From: Deinococcus aerius
Lineage (GTDB): Bacteria; Deinococcota; Deinococci; Deinococcales; Deinococcaceae
Assembly (NCBI RefSeq): GCF_002897375.1
Contig: NZ_BFAG01000008.1
Coordinates: forward strand, 165,285 to 229,284
Reading direction: 5' to 3'
Length of the DNA stretch: 64,000 nt
In this document: in pieces, positions 19,300 to 31,835 of the stretch
Layout of the letters: every line of letters starts with the position of its first letter
Position numbering within the stretch: the first letter of the stretch is position 1
Program-made: the position numbers and the translations under genes
The notes under the pieces: model-generated
Told to the model about the DNA's origin: nothing
Seen by the model: the letters and a program-made list of their open reading frames with translations, nothing else
Database searches by the model: none

Positions 19300-19778
19300 G
19301 TTGCTGGGGCGCCTTCAGCCCCGCGCTGGCCCGGGCCTTGCCGCACAGCCCCGAGTTCGTCACGTGCGGGGTCGCCGACCCGGGAAGGCCCCGGCCCTCC
19401 AGGTCGGCCGGCGGTTGGGGCAGCGCCACGGAGGGGCCGCGCCCTCGCCCCCAGCCCAGGCGCGGCCACCGCAGCCGGAGAGGCCCCGGCGCCCTTGTAG
19501 TCCCGCAACGTCTCCTCCCGCGCCTCCTTGAGCGCGGTGGCGCCGACCACGGCGACGCGGCGGCGGGGCAGCCCGCCCGGGTTCCCGCCGTCCCTGTGGG
19601 GGTCCGCTGCTCATTCGTTGACTCCGGGGAAGGCGGTGGCCGAAGAGTCTGAGACCGGGGTGGACGGCGGGTGGCCGCGCGGTCGCGGGCGTGGGGCCAG
19701 GTGGATGATGAGTCCGCTCCACCCGCCGCGTTCAGGGCAGGCGCCCTGCTCCCCGGCCCCGCTTGCCCGGCCACCCGC
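19300..19778. other. Long intergenic stretch without a convincing gene
   Basis: Both strands carry open frames from base composition only. The one protein-like piece is on the minus strand around 19485-19550 (VVGATALKEAREETLRDYKG), which quickly becomes Ala/Gly/Pro-rich; it may be a gene remnant. No ribosome site supports a start. I see no RNA gene here. Confidence 0.4.
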
Positions 19779-19784
19779 TTTAAT
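19779..19784 (+). promoter_or_regulatory. -10 box for leaderless paaK transcript
   Basis: TTTAAT ends six bases before the first ATG of the CoA ligase, and no Shine-Dalgarno sequence precedes that ATG. Confidence 0.45.
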
Positions 19785-19790
19785 AGGGTC

Positions 19791-21086
<1,296 letters not shown>

Positions 21087-21167
21087 GTCCGGACGGCTTC
21101 CCGGTTTCCCCCGCCCTGGCTCGTTCCCGGGGAACAGGTTTCGGCCAGCCCCGGGCCTCCCCGCCGG

Positions 21168-22031
21168 TCAGGTGCCGGGTTCCAGATCCAGCACGGCGAG
21201 TTCGGCCGGGCAGGCCCAGCGCATGGGCACGCCGGTCACGCCCAGGCCGCGCGACACGAACCCGAGCGCGTGCCCGTCGGGCGCGTCAACCGGCGTGCCC
21301 TCGGCGGGCGACTGCACGATACGGGCGCCGCGCACCCACCCCTGCAGCACGTTCAGCAGCGTCGAGCGGCGCTTGAGGGGCCCGAACAGCGGCAGGCGCA
21401 CCTGTCCGCCGTGAGTGTGCCCGCTCAGCGTGAGGTTCACCCGGGACGGCACCTGCGTCAGGTAGTCCGGGTTGTGGGCGAGCAGCACGACCGCCCCACC
21501 CGTATAGCCGCGCAGCGCCGCGTCCAAGTCCTGCATCCCGAACCACCAGTCGTCGACGCCCGCCATATACAGGTCGTCGCGGACCTGAACGCCCGCGTTG
21601 TTGATCAGGGTGACGCCGTGCAGGCGGAGCTGCTCGGCGAAGGCCACCCGGGTCGCGTTCGTATTCAGGCTCGTCCAGTCGTGGTTGCCCCACACGGCAT
21701 ACACGCCCAGGGGCGCGCGGAGCCGGGACAGCTCTTCCAGCAGGTTGTGGTGCCGTTGGCCGCCGACGCCGCTGTCCAGAAAATCGCCCGTGATGGCGAT
21801 CAGGTCAGGCTGCTCGCGCCGGACCGCGTCCACCCAGCGCCGCACGGTGCCGCGCCCCACGAACAGGCCGTAGTGCAGGTCGCTGAGATGCACGATCCGC
21901 ACGGGCCGGGTCAGGCCGGTCAGGGCGAGGCCGTGGCGGGTGGTGGTGAACCGGTAGGTGTTGGCTACTCCCAGCGTGCCGAAGGTGAAGACGCCCCAGC
22001 CGAGGGCGGACAGGACGCGCTTGAGGATCAT
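21168..22031 (-). CDS. Membrane-anchored metallophosphoesterase
   Basis: 287 residues. An N-terminal hydrophobic segment (VLSALGWGVFTFGTLGVA) anchors or exports the protein. The calcineurin-type metal motifs are all present: HLSDLHYG, GDFLDSG, WGNHDW, LLAHNPD and SGHTHGGQ. This pattern is that of YaeI/YkuE-type phosphodiesterases acting outside the membrane. The ATG follows a TAAGCT box at seven bases; a longer in-frame extension to 22178 would destroy the anchor and overlap the paaK remnant. Confidence 0.88.
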   Translation of the reverse strand: MILKRVLSALGWGVFTFGTLGVANTYRFTTTRHGLALTGLTRPVRIVHLSDLHYGLFVGRGTVRRWVDAVRREQPDLIAITGDFLDSGVGGQRHHNLLEELSRLRAPLGVYAVWGNHDWTSLNTNATRVAFAEQLRLHGVTLINNAGVQVRDDLYMAGVDDWWFGMQDLDAALRGYTGGAVVLLAHNPDYLTQVPSRVNLTLSGHTHGGQVRLPLFGPLKRRSTLLNVLQGWVRGARIVQSPAEGTPVDAPDGHALGFVSRGLGVTGVPMRWACPAELAVLDLEPGT

Positions 22032-22038
22032 GGAGTGA

Positions 22039-22044
22039 AGCTTA
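22039..22044 (-). promoter_or_regulatory. -10 box for leaderless phosphoesterase transcript
   Basis: TAAGCT on the minus strand ends seven bases before the ATG with no ribosome site between. Confidence 0.45.
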
Positions 22045-22088
22045 AAGCAGTTCCCCGAAGGCCGCGGTCCGGACGCCAGGCTCCGGGC

Positions 22089-22163
22089 GGCTCCCTTCCC
22101 CGTCCTGCCCGGCAGCGAGGGCGGCAAGTTGAGGAGGCTGGCCGACCGGCGGGGGAAGGAGGG
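22089..22163 (+). pseudogene. Decayed copy of the paaK 3' end
   Basis: On the plus strand this stretch reads GSLPR, then after a 10-nt insertion SEGGKLRRLADRRGKEG, against GSLPRSEGGKLRRVTDLRGEEG at the true paaK end. The DNA agreement is about 80% over the last 54 nt. It lies beyond the intervening phosphoesterase gene, in the same orientation as paaK. It looks like what is left of a second ligase gene or of a duplication. Confidence 0.55.
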
Positions 22164-22175
22164 AGAGATCCGGGA

Positions 22176-22208
22176 CAAAAAAAAGCCCCGACCCTCTGGA
22201 GTCGGGGC
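22176..22208 (-). terminator. Rho-independent terminator
   Basis: On the minus strand GCCCCGAC and GTCGGGGC form a perfect 8-bp stem with an 8-nt loop followed by eight T. It ends the small gene just upstream (22216-22599). Confidence 0.9.
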
Positions 22209-22215
22209 GAGCCGC

Positions 22216-22599
22216 TTACTGCGCTTTCTGCTGGTGGTACTCGCGGATGTTGTCGTACACGTGGTCGGGGAAGTTCAGGTCGCGGTAGACGTTGCCCTCG
22301 TCGGGGTCGTCAGCGTTCGGAAGGATCGGGAAGTCCTGCTTCTCCATGTACTCCAGGATCTTCTCCCGGCGGGGCGGGTTGTAGTCCGCCTCCTGCACCT
22401 GCTGGACCAGGCCGCGGGCGTCCTCCTCGCTGAAGTCCTTGTCCTTCGCCAGTTGCGCGACCAGCTCGTCCTCGGTCAGGAAGTGCCGCGCGATGATGGC
22501 GTACACCAGCCGCCCGTAGTGCCCGATGTCCTGGCCCCCGTCCAACGCGTCGGTGAGGTGGGCCATCATGTGGTTCTTCCGCAGATCATCCATTGCCAT
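22216..22599 (-). CDS. Acidic protein of unknown function
   Basis: 127 residues, strongly acidic and mostly helical (HMMAHLTDALDGGQDIGHYG, FLTEDELVAQL, DFSEEDARGLVQQVQEADYN) with a C-terminal FPDHVYDNIREYHQQKAQ. No family is recognised and there is no signal peptide. It is a single-gene unit: CGAGGTAG before the ATG, TATTACG upstream as a possible -10, and a strong terminator after the stop, so it is probably well expressed. Confidence 0.8.
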   Translation of the reverse strand: MAMDDLRKNHMMAHLTDALDGGQDIGHYGRLVYAIIARHFLTEDELVAQLAKDKDFSEEDARGLVQQVQEADYNPPRREKILEYMEKQDFPILPNADDPDEGNVYRDLNFPDHVYDNIREYHQQKAQ

Positions 22600-22708
22600 A
22601 ACTACCTCGTGGAAATAAGGTTATGGCGTAATAGGGCGGGGAACATGACGGGGCGCCTAAAGCACCTTCATGGTGGGACGAGGCCCCGCCTGCTGCCGGG
22701 GGCGCGCC

Positions 22709-24091
<1,383 letters not shown>

Positions 24092-24310
24092 GCTTGCCCA
24101 GTGTACGCGCCGGGTGGTGCGGGAAAGCAGGCAAGTGGGGCCGGGGGTCTTTCTTTTCGTGGCCGCCGGGATCATGCCCGGGAGACTCGGCCACGAACAC
24201 GGTGCCCAGCGAGAGGACGTGCCCCGTCACTCCCCCGCGATCAGGATGCGGCGTTTTACCCGTATGGCTGCCGTCCTCCCCTCCCCACAGGAGCGAAGGG
24301 GCAGAGGCGT

Positions 24311-25737
<1,427 letters not shown>

Positions 25738-25801
25738 GGAAGAACCTCCTGAAGGTCGAGTGACGAGGAATGCCCCATCTTACGGGCCTTCCTGCCCGCT
25801 G

Positions 25802-25817
25802 TGAACGCCGACGTTCA
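25802..25817. promoter_or_regulatory. TGAACG-N4-CGTTCA palindrome (operator-like)
   Basis: A 16-bp palindrome with six-base arms, in the gap between the quinone reductase and the iron-uptake operon. The flanking bases (CGTTCAAAGTGGACG ... CGGACA) align with sites at 32914 and 38905 upstream of acyl-CoA genes. A shared TetR-type regulator is inferred. Confidence 0.45.
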
Positions 25818-25860
25818 AAGTGGACGTGGACGGACATTCGGCAGAATCCAACCTTTTAAC

Positions 25861-25890
25861 TTGACCAAATTACTCGGATTAGTGCAGTAT
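25861..25890 (+). promoter_or_regulatory. Promoter of the iron-uptake operon
   Basis: TTGACC and CAGTAT are 18 nt apart; the -10 box ends six bases before the GTG of the first binding-protein gene, so the transcript is probably leaderless. Confidence 0.5.
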
Positions 25891-25896
25891 CCCCTC

Positions 25897-26847
25897 GTGA
25901 AAGCTTCGCTGCTTGCCCTCGCTGTCCTTTCCCTCGCCCCCGCCTCGGCACAGACCCTGACTGTTCGGCACGACGAGGGGACCGCTCAGGTTGGGCGTGA
26001 TCCCAAACGGGTCGTCGTGCTGGATGAAGAAGCGCTGGGCTGGATGTACGCCCTGGGCCTGGGGGACCGCGTGGTCGGCCTGGGCAGCGCGACGATCACC
26101 CCGGCCCAGCTCACGGCGAACGGTGCCATCAAGCCCGAGGTGCTGAAGGGCGGCTTCCTGGCGCGCGGCAAGCTGAACAATCCCCGCTTCGTGGGGAGCT
26201 GGACCGCGCCCAACCTGGAGACCATCCTGACGCTCAAGCCCGACCTGATCGTGCGCCTGACCTGGGAGGGGAACGGGAACTACGTCAACCTCAGCAAAAT
26301 TGCGCCGACCATCGGTTACCGCGAGGACGCGCCCGGCTTCTGGAAGAAGGGGCTGCGCGACCTCGCCCGCGTCTTCGGGCGGCAGGAGCAGGCCGAGCGG
26401 GTCATTAAACAGGTATCGGACACCCACCGCGCCAACGCGCGCAGGCTGCTCGCGGCGGGCGTGTTCCGCAAGTACCCGAAAGCCGTCGTCATCTCGCCCT
26501 TCGCGGGGGGCAGCACCTGGGTCTACACGAAGGTGCGCCTGATCGACGACCTGCGCGCCCTGGGCTTCCGGGACGGCCTGAAGGCGGGCACGACCACCCT
26601 GGGGATCGGCGCCCAGATCAGCGACGAGGCGCTGCTGAATCTCGACCGGCAGACGCTGGTGGTCGTCATGCCGCCCGGCGGGCAGTACAACGGCGCCGAC
26701 GCCTTCCTGAAGTCGCCGGTCGGCCAGCGCCTCAAGGGGCAGAGCGTGGTCTACAACCTGGAGGCGAACAGTCCCTGGTCCGGCCCCCTGGTGTCGGTCC
26801 GCAACAGCAACGAGGTGACGCGCCTGATCCTGGAGGCGATGAAGTGA
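25897..26847 (+). CDS. Iron-siderophore ABC transporter binding protein 1
   Basis: 316 residues from GTG with a signal peptide ([19 protein letters not shown]). Class III binding-protein fold (FecB/FhuD/BtuF): [35 protein letters not shown], the long backbone helix and the C-terminal [12 protein letters not shown] cytosolic extension to 25801 is rejected because the -10 box and signal peptide place the start at the GTG. The nature of the chelate is unknown. Confidence 0.85.
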   Translation: MKASLLALAVLSLAPASAQTLTVRHDEGTAQVGRDPKRVVVLDEEALGWMYALGLGDRVVGLGSATITPAQLTANGAIKPEVLKGGFLARGKLNNPRFVGSWTAPNLETILTLKPDLIVRLTWEGNGNYVNLSKIAPTIGYREDAPGFWKKGLRDLARVFGRQEQAERVIKQVSDTHRANARRLLAAGVFRKYPKAVVISPFAGGSTWVYTKVRLIDDLRALGFRDGLKAGTTTLGIGAQISDEALLNLDRQTLVVVMPPGGQYNGADAFLKSPVGQRLKGQSVVYNLEANSPWSGPLVSVRNSNEVTRLILEAMK

Positions 26848-27776
26848 GGCGCGCCGCCCTCCTCCTGCTGCTCGGCCTGGGGGGGTCCGCCCTCGCCCAG
26901 TCCGCGCCCTGCACGGGCAAGCTGGTCCCGCACGCCCTGGGCCAGACCTGCGTGAAGGGCATTCCCAAGCGCGTGGTGGCCCTGGAGTGGACCTACGCCG
27001 AGAACCTGCTGGCCCTGGGTGTGCAACCCGTCGGCATGGCGGATATCGCCGGGTACAGGGAGTGGGTCAGGATTCCTGTTCCGCTCGCCGCGGGCGTGCA
27101 GGACGTGGGCACCCGGCAGCAGCCCAGCCTGGAGAAGATTCGCGCGCTGAGGCCCGACCTGATCCTCACGGCGAAGCTGCGCTCGGGGCAAAACTACGCC
27201 CAGCTCGCGGCCATCGCCCCCACGCTGGTTTTCGATAGCTACGCGGGCGGCTCCCAGTACGCCGAGATGCGCTCCACCTTCACCACCATGGCGGGCGTGC
27301 TGGGAAGGCCCGGCACCGCGCGCCAGGTGCTGACCAACCTCGACGCGCGGCTCGCGCGGGTGCGGAGTGACCTGAAAGCTGCCGGGCGGGGCGGCGAGAC
27401 CTTCGTGTTCGCGCAGGCCTTCACCGCGCGGGGGGGCACGCCGACCATGCGCCTCTTCACGAAAAACAGCCTGGTCAGCGAACTGCTGGAGCGGGTGGGC
27501 TTGGTAAATGCCTGGAACGCCCCGTCGGGAGCCTACGGCTTCTCCGAGCTGGGGCTGGAGGGCCTGGCCGCGCTGAAGACGCGCAACTTCCTCTACGTCG
27601 CCCAGAAGGAGGACAACGTGTTCACCGCGCCCGCCACCGCGCCGCTGTGGCGGGGGCTGCCCTTCGTGCAAGGGGGCCGGGCCTACGCGCTCGACGAGCG
27701 CACCTGGACCTTCGGCGGCCCGCTCTCGGCGCTGGAACTGGCGCGCGGCATCAGTCAGGGGATGCTGGGCCGTTGA
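26844..27776 (+). CDS. Iron-siderophore ABC transporter binding protein 2
   Basis: 310 residues from a GTG overlapping the previous stop (GTGA). Signal peptide [14 protein letters not shown]; the mature part carries two Cys ([14 protein letters not shown]) and the class III features [20 protein letters not shown] and [16 protein letters not shown]. It resembles ferric-citrate/hydroxamate binding proteins. A second binding protein in the same operon widens the range of siderophores used. Confidence 0.87.
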   Translation: MRRAALLLLLGLGGSALAQSAPCTGKLVPHALGQTCVKGIPKRVVALEWTYAENLLALGVQPVGMADIAGYREWVRIPVPLAAGVQDVGTRQQPSLEKIRALRPDLILTAKLRSGQNYAQLAAIAPTLVFDSYAGGSQYAEMRSTFTTMAGVLGRPGTARQVLTNLDARLARVRSDLKAAGRGGETFVFAQAFTARGGTPTMRLFTKNSLVSELLERVGLVNAWNAPSGAYGFSELGLEGLAALKTRNFLYVAQKEDNVFTAPATAPLWRGLPFVQGGRAYALDERTWTFGGPLSALELARGISQGMLGR

Positions 27777-28723
27777 GCCAGGTCGTGACCCCCTCCGCCC
27801 GCCTCCCCCTGTGCGCGGACGCCTCGCGCGCCGCCGGGGAGGACCCGGTCGGCACCGCCCCCCACTGGCAGGAGGTCACGGTGCTGGAACTGGACGTGCC
27901 CGTGTGGGCGCAGCTCCGCGACGTGGACGCCTGGACCGCCGAGCAGCGCGGCGTCTTCGAGGCGTTGCGGGGCCGGGTGGAGGCGAGCGGCGCGGGCTTC
28001 GGCCTGCTCATGTCGGCCCCCGAGCAGCCCGGCCAGCCGCTGCGGGTCCGCCACTACGTGCGCGGCGAAGGGGGCTTCACCCGCCGTGACTATCAATCCG
28101 CCCTGCCCCAGACCGAGTGGGCGCGCGGCCTGAGCGCCACCCTGCTGCGCTCCGGGGAACTGGGCGACTGGGCGGAGGTCCCCGCGCCCCCCGGCCCCGA
28201 CCACCACGTCTGCACCCACGGCACGGTGGACGCCGCCTGCGGCAAGTACGGCGTTCCGGTGTTCCGCGCCCTGCGGGAAGGCGGGCACCGCGCCTGGCGC
28301 ACCGGCCACTTCGGCGGGCACCGCTTCGCCGCGACCGCCGTGGAACTCCCCAGCGGGCTGCTGTGGGCGCACCTGACGCCGGAGCTGGCGGATCAGGTTG
28401 CCCGGCGCACCATTCATCCGGCTGCTGTACGCGGCCACCTGCGCGGCTTCGCGGGGCTGCCCCCACTCGCGCAGGTGCTCGACCGGGAACTGCTCGTGCG
28501 TTACGGCTGGGACTGGCTGGAGGCCGAACGGACGGCCCGGGTGGACCTGGAGGGCGAGGAGGGCGCCCGGGTCACCCTGGACTTCCGCCTGAACGGGCAG
28601 GCGGGCCGCGCGACCGCCCTCGTCCGGGACGGGGTGCCCCTCCACCTGCCCGGCTCCAGCCACAAGGCCGACCTGGGCCGCATTCGGCAGTACGGGGTCG
28701 AGGAGGTGCGGGTCAGCCTTTGA
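27773..28723 (+). CDS. Sucrase/ferredoxin-like family protein, candidate siderophore reductase
   Basis: 316 residues, TTG start overlapping the previous stop (TTGA), with a GTG four codons later as alternative. The family signatures are LCADASRAAGEDPVGTAPHW near the N-terminus, then CTHGTVDAACGKYGVPVFRA and WRTGHFGGHRFAATA, the thioredoxin-fold [2Fe-2S] region of Suc_Fer-like proteins. No signal peptide, so it is cytosolic. Lying between iron binding-protein and permease genes, it could reduce imported ferric siderophores to free Fe(II); that is inference. Confidence 0.82.
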   Translation: MSQVVTPSARLPLCADASRAAGEDPVGTAPHWQEVTVLELDVPVWAQLRDVDAWTAEQRGVFEALRGRVEASGAGFGLLMSAPEQPGQPLRVRHYVRGEGGFTRRDYQSALPQTEWARGLSATLLRSGELGDWAEVPAPPGPDHHVCTHGTVDAACGKYGVPVFRALREGGHRAWRTGHFGGHRFAATAVELPSGLLWAHLTPELADQVARRTIHPAAVRGHLRGFAGLPPLAQVLDRELLVRYGWDWLEAERTARVDLEGEEGARVTLDFRLNGQAGRATALVRDGVPLHLPGSSHKADLGRIRQYGVEEVRVSL

Positions 28724-29697
28724 AGCGTCCCCTCTTCCTGCTGCTGGCCGCCGGAGTGCTGCTGCTCGCCCTGCTGGCCTCGCTGGCGCTGGGGGCGAGC
28801 GACATCGCGCCCGGCGTGGTGGCCCGGCTGCTGCTCCGGCCCGACGACAGCACCGACAGCCTGGTCATCCACACGCTGCGGCTGCCGCGCACGCTGGTGG
28901 CGGCCCTCGCGGGGGCGGGGCTGGGCGTGTCGGGGCTGCTGCTCCAGGGGGTCACGCGCAACCCGCTCGCCGACCCCGGCATCCTGGGGGTGGAGGCGGG
29001 CGGGGCGCTCGCCATCCTGATCATGGTCGTCTTCTTCCCGGCGGCCCCGGCGGCGCTGTTCGTGCCCGCCGCGTTCCTGGGCGGGGCGCTCGCGGCGGCG
29101 CTCGCCTACGGGGTGGCGCGGCGGGTGGGGGTCACGCCGCTGCGGCTGGCGCTGGCGGGCGTGGCGGTGGCGAGCCTGGTGGGGGCGGCCACCCGGACCG
29201 TCCAGCTCCTCTTCGAGGAACGGGCGCAGGGCGCGCTGTTCGCCCTCTCCGGCTCGGTGGCGGGCCGCACCTGGGAGCAGGCCGCGCAGGTGGCCCCCTG
29301 GATGGGGCTGGGCCTCGCCCTCTCCCTGCTCCTCACCCCCCGCGTGAACGTGCTGGCCCTGGGCGAGGACGTGGCCCGGGGCCTGGGCGCCCGCACCGAG
29401 CGGGATTCGTTCCTGGTCACCGCGCTGGGCGTGCTGCTCGCCGCCGCGTCCGTCAGCGTGGTCGGGCCGGTGGGTTTCGTGGGGCTGATCATTCCCCACG
29501 CGGCCCGCGCGCTGATGGGGCCGGACCACCGCTTCAGCCTGCCGCTCGCGGCCCTGCTGGGGGCGGCCTTCCTGACCGGGGCGGACATCCTGGCCCGGTT
29601 GATCGACAAGCCCGCCGAAACGCCCGTCGGCATCCTGGTCGCCGCCGCCGGGGCACCATTTTTCGTGGCGCTCGCGCGGCGGATCGGGCGGCGGTGA
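28720..29697 (+). CDS. FecCD-family iron ABC transporter permease 1
   Basis: 325 residues with 9-10 membrane helices. Typical motifs: LRLPRTLVAALAGAGLGVSG, LLQGVTRNPLADPGILG, ALFALSGSVAGRTWEQ and GPVGFVGLIIPHAAR. TTG start overlapping the previous stop (TTGA). It may pair with the second permease in this locus (30825-31835) as a FecC/FecD heterodimer or act as a homodimer with the shared ATPase. Confidence 0.9.
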   Translation: MKRPLFLLLAAGVLLLALLASLALGASDIAPGVVARLLLRPDDSTDSLVIHTLRLPRTLVAALAGAGLGVSGLLLQGVTRNPLADPGILGVEAGGALAILIMVVFFPAAPAALFVPAAFLGGALAAALAYGVARRVGVTPLRLALAGVAVASLVGAATRTVQLLFEERAQGALFALSGSVAGRTWEQAAQVAPWMGLGLALSLLLTPRVNVLALGEDVARGLGARTERDSFLVTALGVLLAAASVSVVGPVGFVGLIIPHAARALMGPDHRFSLPLAALLGAAFLTGADILARLIDKPAETPVGILVAAAGAPFFVALARRIGRR

Positions 29698-29717
29698 TGG
29701 GGAGGAAGGCTCCTTCC

Positions 29718-29861
29718 CCCTCTCCCCTCGTGGGAGAGGGCCGGGGTGAGGGGGCGTGTGACCAGCCTCAGCTTCTGCAAGATGGCCTGCCTCTTCCACT
29801 TGCCGCGCCGCAGGTCGTCTGCGTTCACCCCCTCCCAGCCTCCCCCCTCAAGGGGGAGGGG
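29718..29861 (-). repeat. Composite GC-rich repeat, copy 2 (full element)
   Basis: A composite unit: a CCCTCTCCCC-TCGT-GGGAGAGGG hairpin followed by GGGGTGAGGGGGCGTG, an inner stretch with GCAAGATGGC and CCGCGCCGCAGG, then the 36-nt core with hairpin CCTCCCCCC-TCAA-GGGGGAGG. The same order occurs at 32641-32805. It fills most of the 203-nt gap before the third binding-protein gene. Confidence 0.8.
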
Positions 29862-29900
29862 CAAACAGCCACCCCCACCCAAATCAAGGAGAACTCTTCC

Positions 29901-30824
29901 ATGCCAAAGAACCTGCTGACCCTGACCGCTCTTGCCCTCGCCACCACCGCTGCCGCCGTCACCGTGGCGCACGAGCGGGGCACGCTGAACCTCGACAAAC
30001 CGGCCCGGCGTGTGGTCGCGCTGGAATACTCGTTCGTGGACACCCTCGTCGCGCTGGGGGTTCCGCCCGTTGGCGCCACCCTGGGCACCCAGGGCGGGGA
30101 CCGGGGCACGCCGCCCTACCTGCAACCGCGCGTGAAGGGGGTGACCGTCACCGGCAGCCGCGCCCAGCCCAGCCTGGAGACGATGGCCGCCTTACGCCCG
30201 GACCTCATCCTGGCGGACGCCTTTGTTCACGGGAACGTGTACCCGCAGCTCTCGCGCCTGGCGCCGACCGCCGCCTTCCAGAGCCGCCGGGGCAGCCTGG
30301 ACGACCTGAACGCGCAGACCCTCGCCATCGGCAAACTTGTGGGGCGCGAGGCCGCCGCCCGGCAACTCCTCGCCGACCAGAAGGCGCTGCTGAACAAGGC
30401 GCGGGTGTTTGCCAAGAAGGGCGCCCCTCCCTTCGTTGCCGCCGTCGCCACGCCGGGGAGCCTGACCGTCCACACGAGCGGCAGCTTCGTGGGGAGCTTC
30501 CTGGAGGACCTGGGCCGCAAGAACCTGCTCCCGGTCAAGGACGGGCAGACCCAGTACGAGATTTCACTGGAGGGCCTGCTCGCCCTGAACCCCTCCACCC
30601 TGGTGCTGTTCACCGCCCCCGACGAGACGCCGATCACCGCGAGCTGGAAGACGAACCCCCTGTGGCAGAAGCTCAGCGCCGTGCAGCGGGGCCGGGTCTA
30701 CGAGTTCAGCCGCGACAACTGGACGCGCGGACGCGGCCCCCTCGCCCTGAAGCTGATGGTGGCGCAGACCATCGAGAGCCGATTCCTTCAGGACGCCGCG
30801 CCCCCGGCGGAGTTCCGGTACTAG
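29901..30824 (+). CDS. Iron-siderophore ABC transporter binding protein 3
   Basis: 307 residues with a signal peptide (LLTLTALALATTAAAVTVA). Class III binding-protein pattern: [53 protein letters not shown] and a C-terminal helix. The ATG follows AAGGAG. It begins a second set of uptake genes (binding protein, permease, ATPase) lying between two direct repeats. Confidence 0.88.
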   Translation: MPKNLLTLTALALATTAAAVTVAHERGTLNLDKPARRVVALEYSFVDTLVALGVPPVGATLGTQGGDRGTPPYLQPRVKGVTVTGSRAQPSLETMAALRPDLILADAFVHGNVYPQLSRLAPTAAFQSRRGSLDDLNAQTLAIGKLVGREAAARQLLADQKALLNKARVFAKKGAPPFVAAVATPGSLTVHTSGSFVGSFLEDLGRKNLLPVKDGQTQYEISLEGLLALNPSTLVLFTAPDETPITASWKTNPLWQKLSAVQRGRVYEFSRDNWTRGRGPLALKLMVAQTIESRFLQDAAPPAEFRY

Positions 30825-31835
30825 ATGGTCAGCCCCTACACCTCCCGCCGCGCCCTGCTGATCGGGCTGGGGCTGGCGGGCGTGACCCTGCTCGTCGGGG
30901 TGCTGGCGTTGGGCCTGGGGGCGGTGCGAACGCCCGCGCCTGATGTGCTGCGCGTGCTGACCGGAGGCGGCGACGACCTGACGCGGCAACTCGTGCTGGA
31001 GCTGCGGGCGCCGCGCGTGCTGGTGTCGCTGCTGTGCGGGGCGATGTTCGCCGCATCCGGCGCGGTGATGCAGGGGGTGATCCGCAACCCGCTCGCCTCG
31101 CCCGACCTCATCGGGGTGGGGGCGGGGGCGGGGCTGGCGGTCACCTTCTTCCTGCTGGCGTGGCCGGGGGCGCCGGTCGGGGGGTTGCCCTGGGCGGCGC
31201 TGGCGGGAGCGTGGGGCGGCTTCGGGCTGGTGCTGCTCCTCGCGCGGGAGTGGGGGGGCGTGAGGTTGAACAGCCTCCACCCGGTGCGGCTCGCGCTCGT
31301 CGGCGTGGCCGTGGCAGCGGCGCTGGGGGCCGTTCAGCAACTCGTGCTTGTCCGGGCGCCCGACGGGCTGGGCACGGCGCTGAGTTTCCTGACGGGTACG
31401 GTGTACGGCGCGGACGCGACGAGGGTGGCGCGGGTCCTCCCCTGGGCGCTCGTCCTGCTGCCCGCCGCACTGCTGCTCTCGCGCACGCTGGACGTGTTGA
31501 ACTTAGGGGAAGACCTCGCCACCTCCCTGGGCACCCGGGTGAATCCGGCGCGGCTGCTCGCCCTGGGGGTGGGGGTCGCCCTCGCCGCCGCCGCCGTGAC
31601 GGGCGCGGGTATCCTGGGCTTCGTGGGGCTGCTCGCGCCGCACCTCGCGCGGCTGCTCGTCGGGGCGCGGCACGCCCGGCTGCTGCCCGTCTCCATGCTC
31701 GTCGGGGCGCTGCTCGTCCTCGCCGCCGATACACTGGGACGTTCGCTGCTGCCCCCGGTCGAGGTTCCGGCGGGCATCTTCACCACCCTGGTGGGGGCAC
31801 CCTATTTCCTGTATCTGTTGAGGCGCAGCGTATGA
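30825..31835 (+). CDS. FecCD-family iron ABC transporter permease 2
   Basis: 336 residues, 9-10 membrane helices, with LRAPRVLVSLLCGAMFAASG, VMQGVIRNPLASPDLIGVG and GFVGLLAPHLARLLVG. The ATG begins directly after the TAG of the binding-protein gene. It resembles FecD/FhuB-half permeases and is only distantly like permease 1 in sequence. Confidence 0.92.
   Translation: MVSPYTSRRALLIGLGLAGVTLLVGVLALGLGAVRTPAPDVLRVLTGGGDDLTRQLVLELRAPRVLVSLLCGAMFAASGAVMQGVIRNPLASPDLIGVGAGAGLAVTFFLLAWPGAPVGGLPWAALAGAWGGFGLVLLLAREWGGVRLNSLHPVRLALVGVAVAAALGAVQQLVLVRAPDGLGTALSFLTGTVYGADATRVARVLPWALVLLPAALLLSRTLDVLNLGEDLATSLGTRVNPARLLALGVGVALAAAAVTGAGILGFVGLLAPHLARLLVGARHARLLPVSMLVGALLVLAADTLGRSLLPPVEVPAGIFTTLVGAPYFLYLLRRSV

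Noticed and set aside
22176..22208. Terminator for paaK or the paaK remnant
   Set aside because: The T run is on the minus strand, so it ends the minus-strand gene at 22216-22599.
25801..25896. GTG start at 25801 for iron binding protein 1
   Set aside because: It would put an operator palindrome, a -35 and a -10 box inside the coding region and hide the signal peptide.
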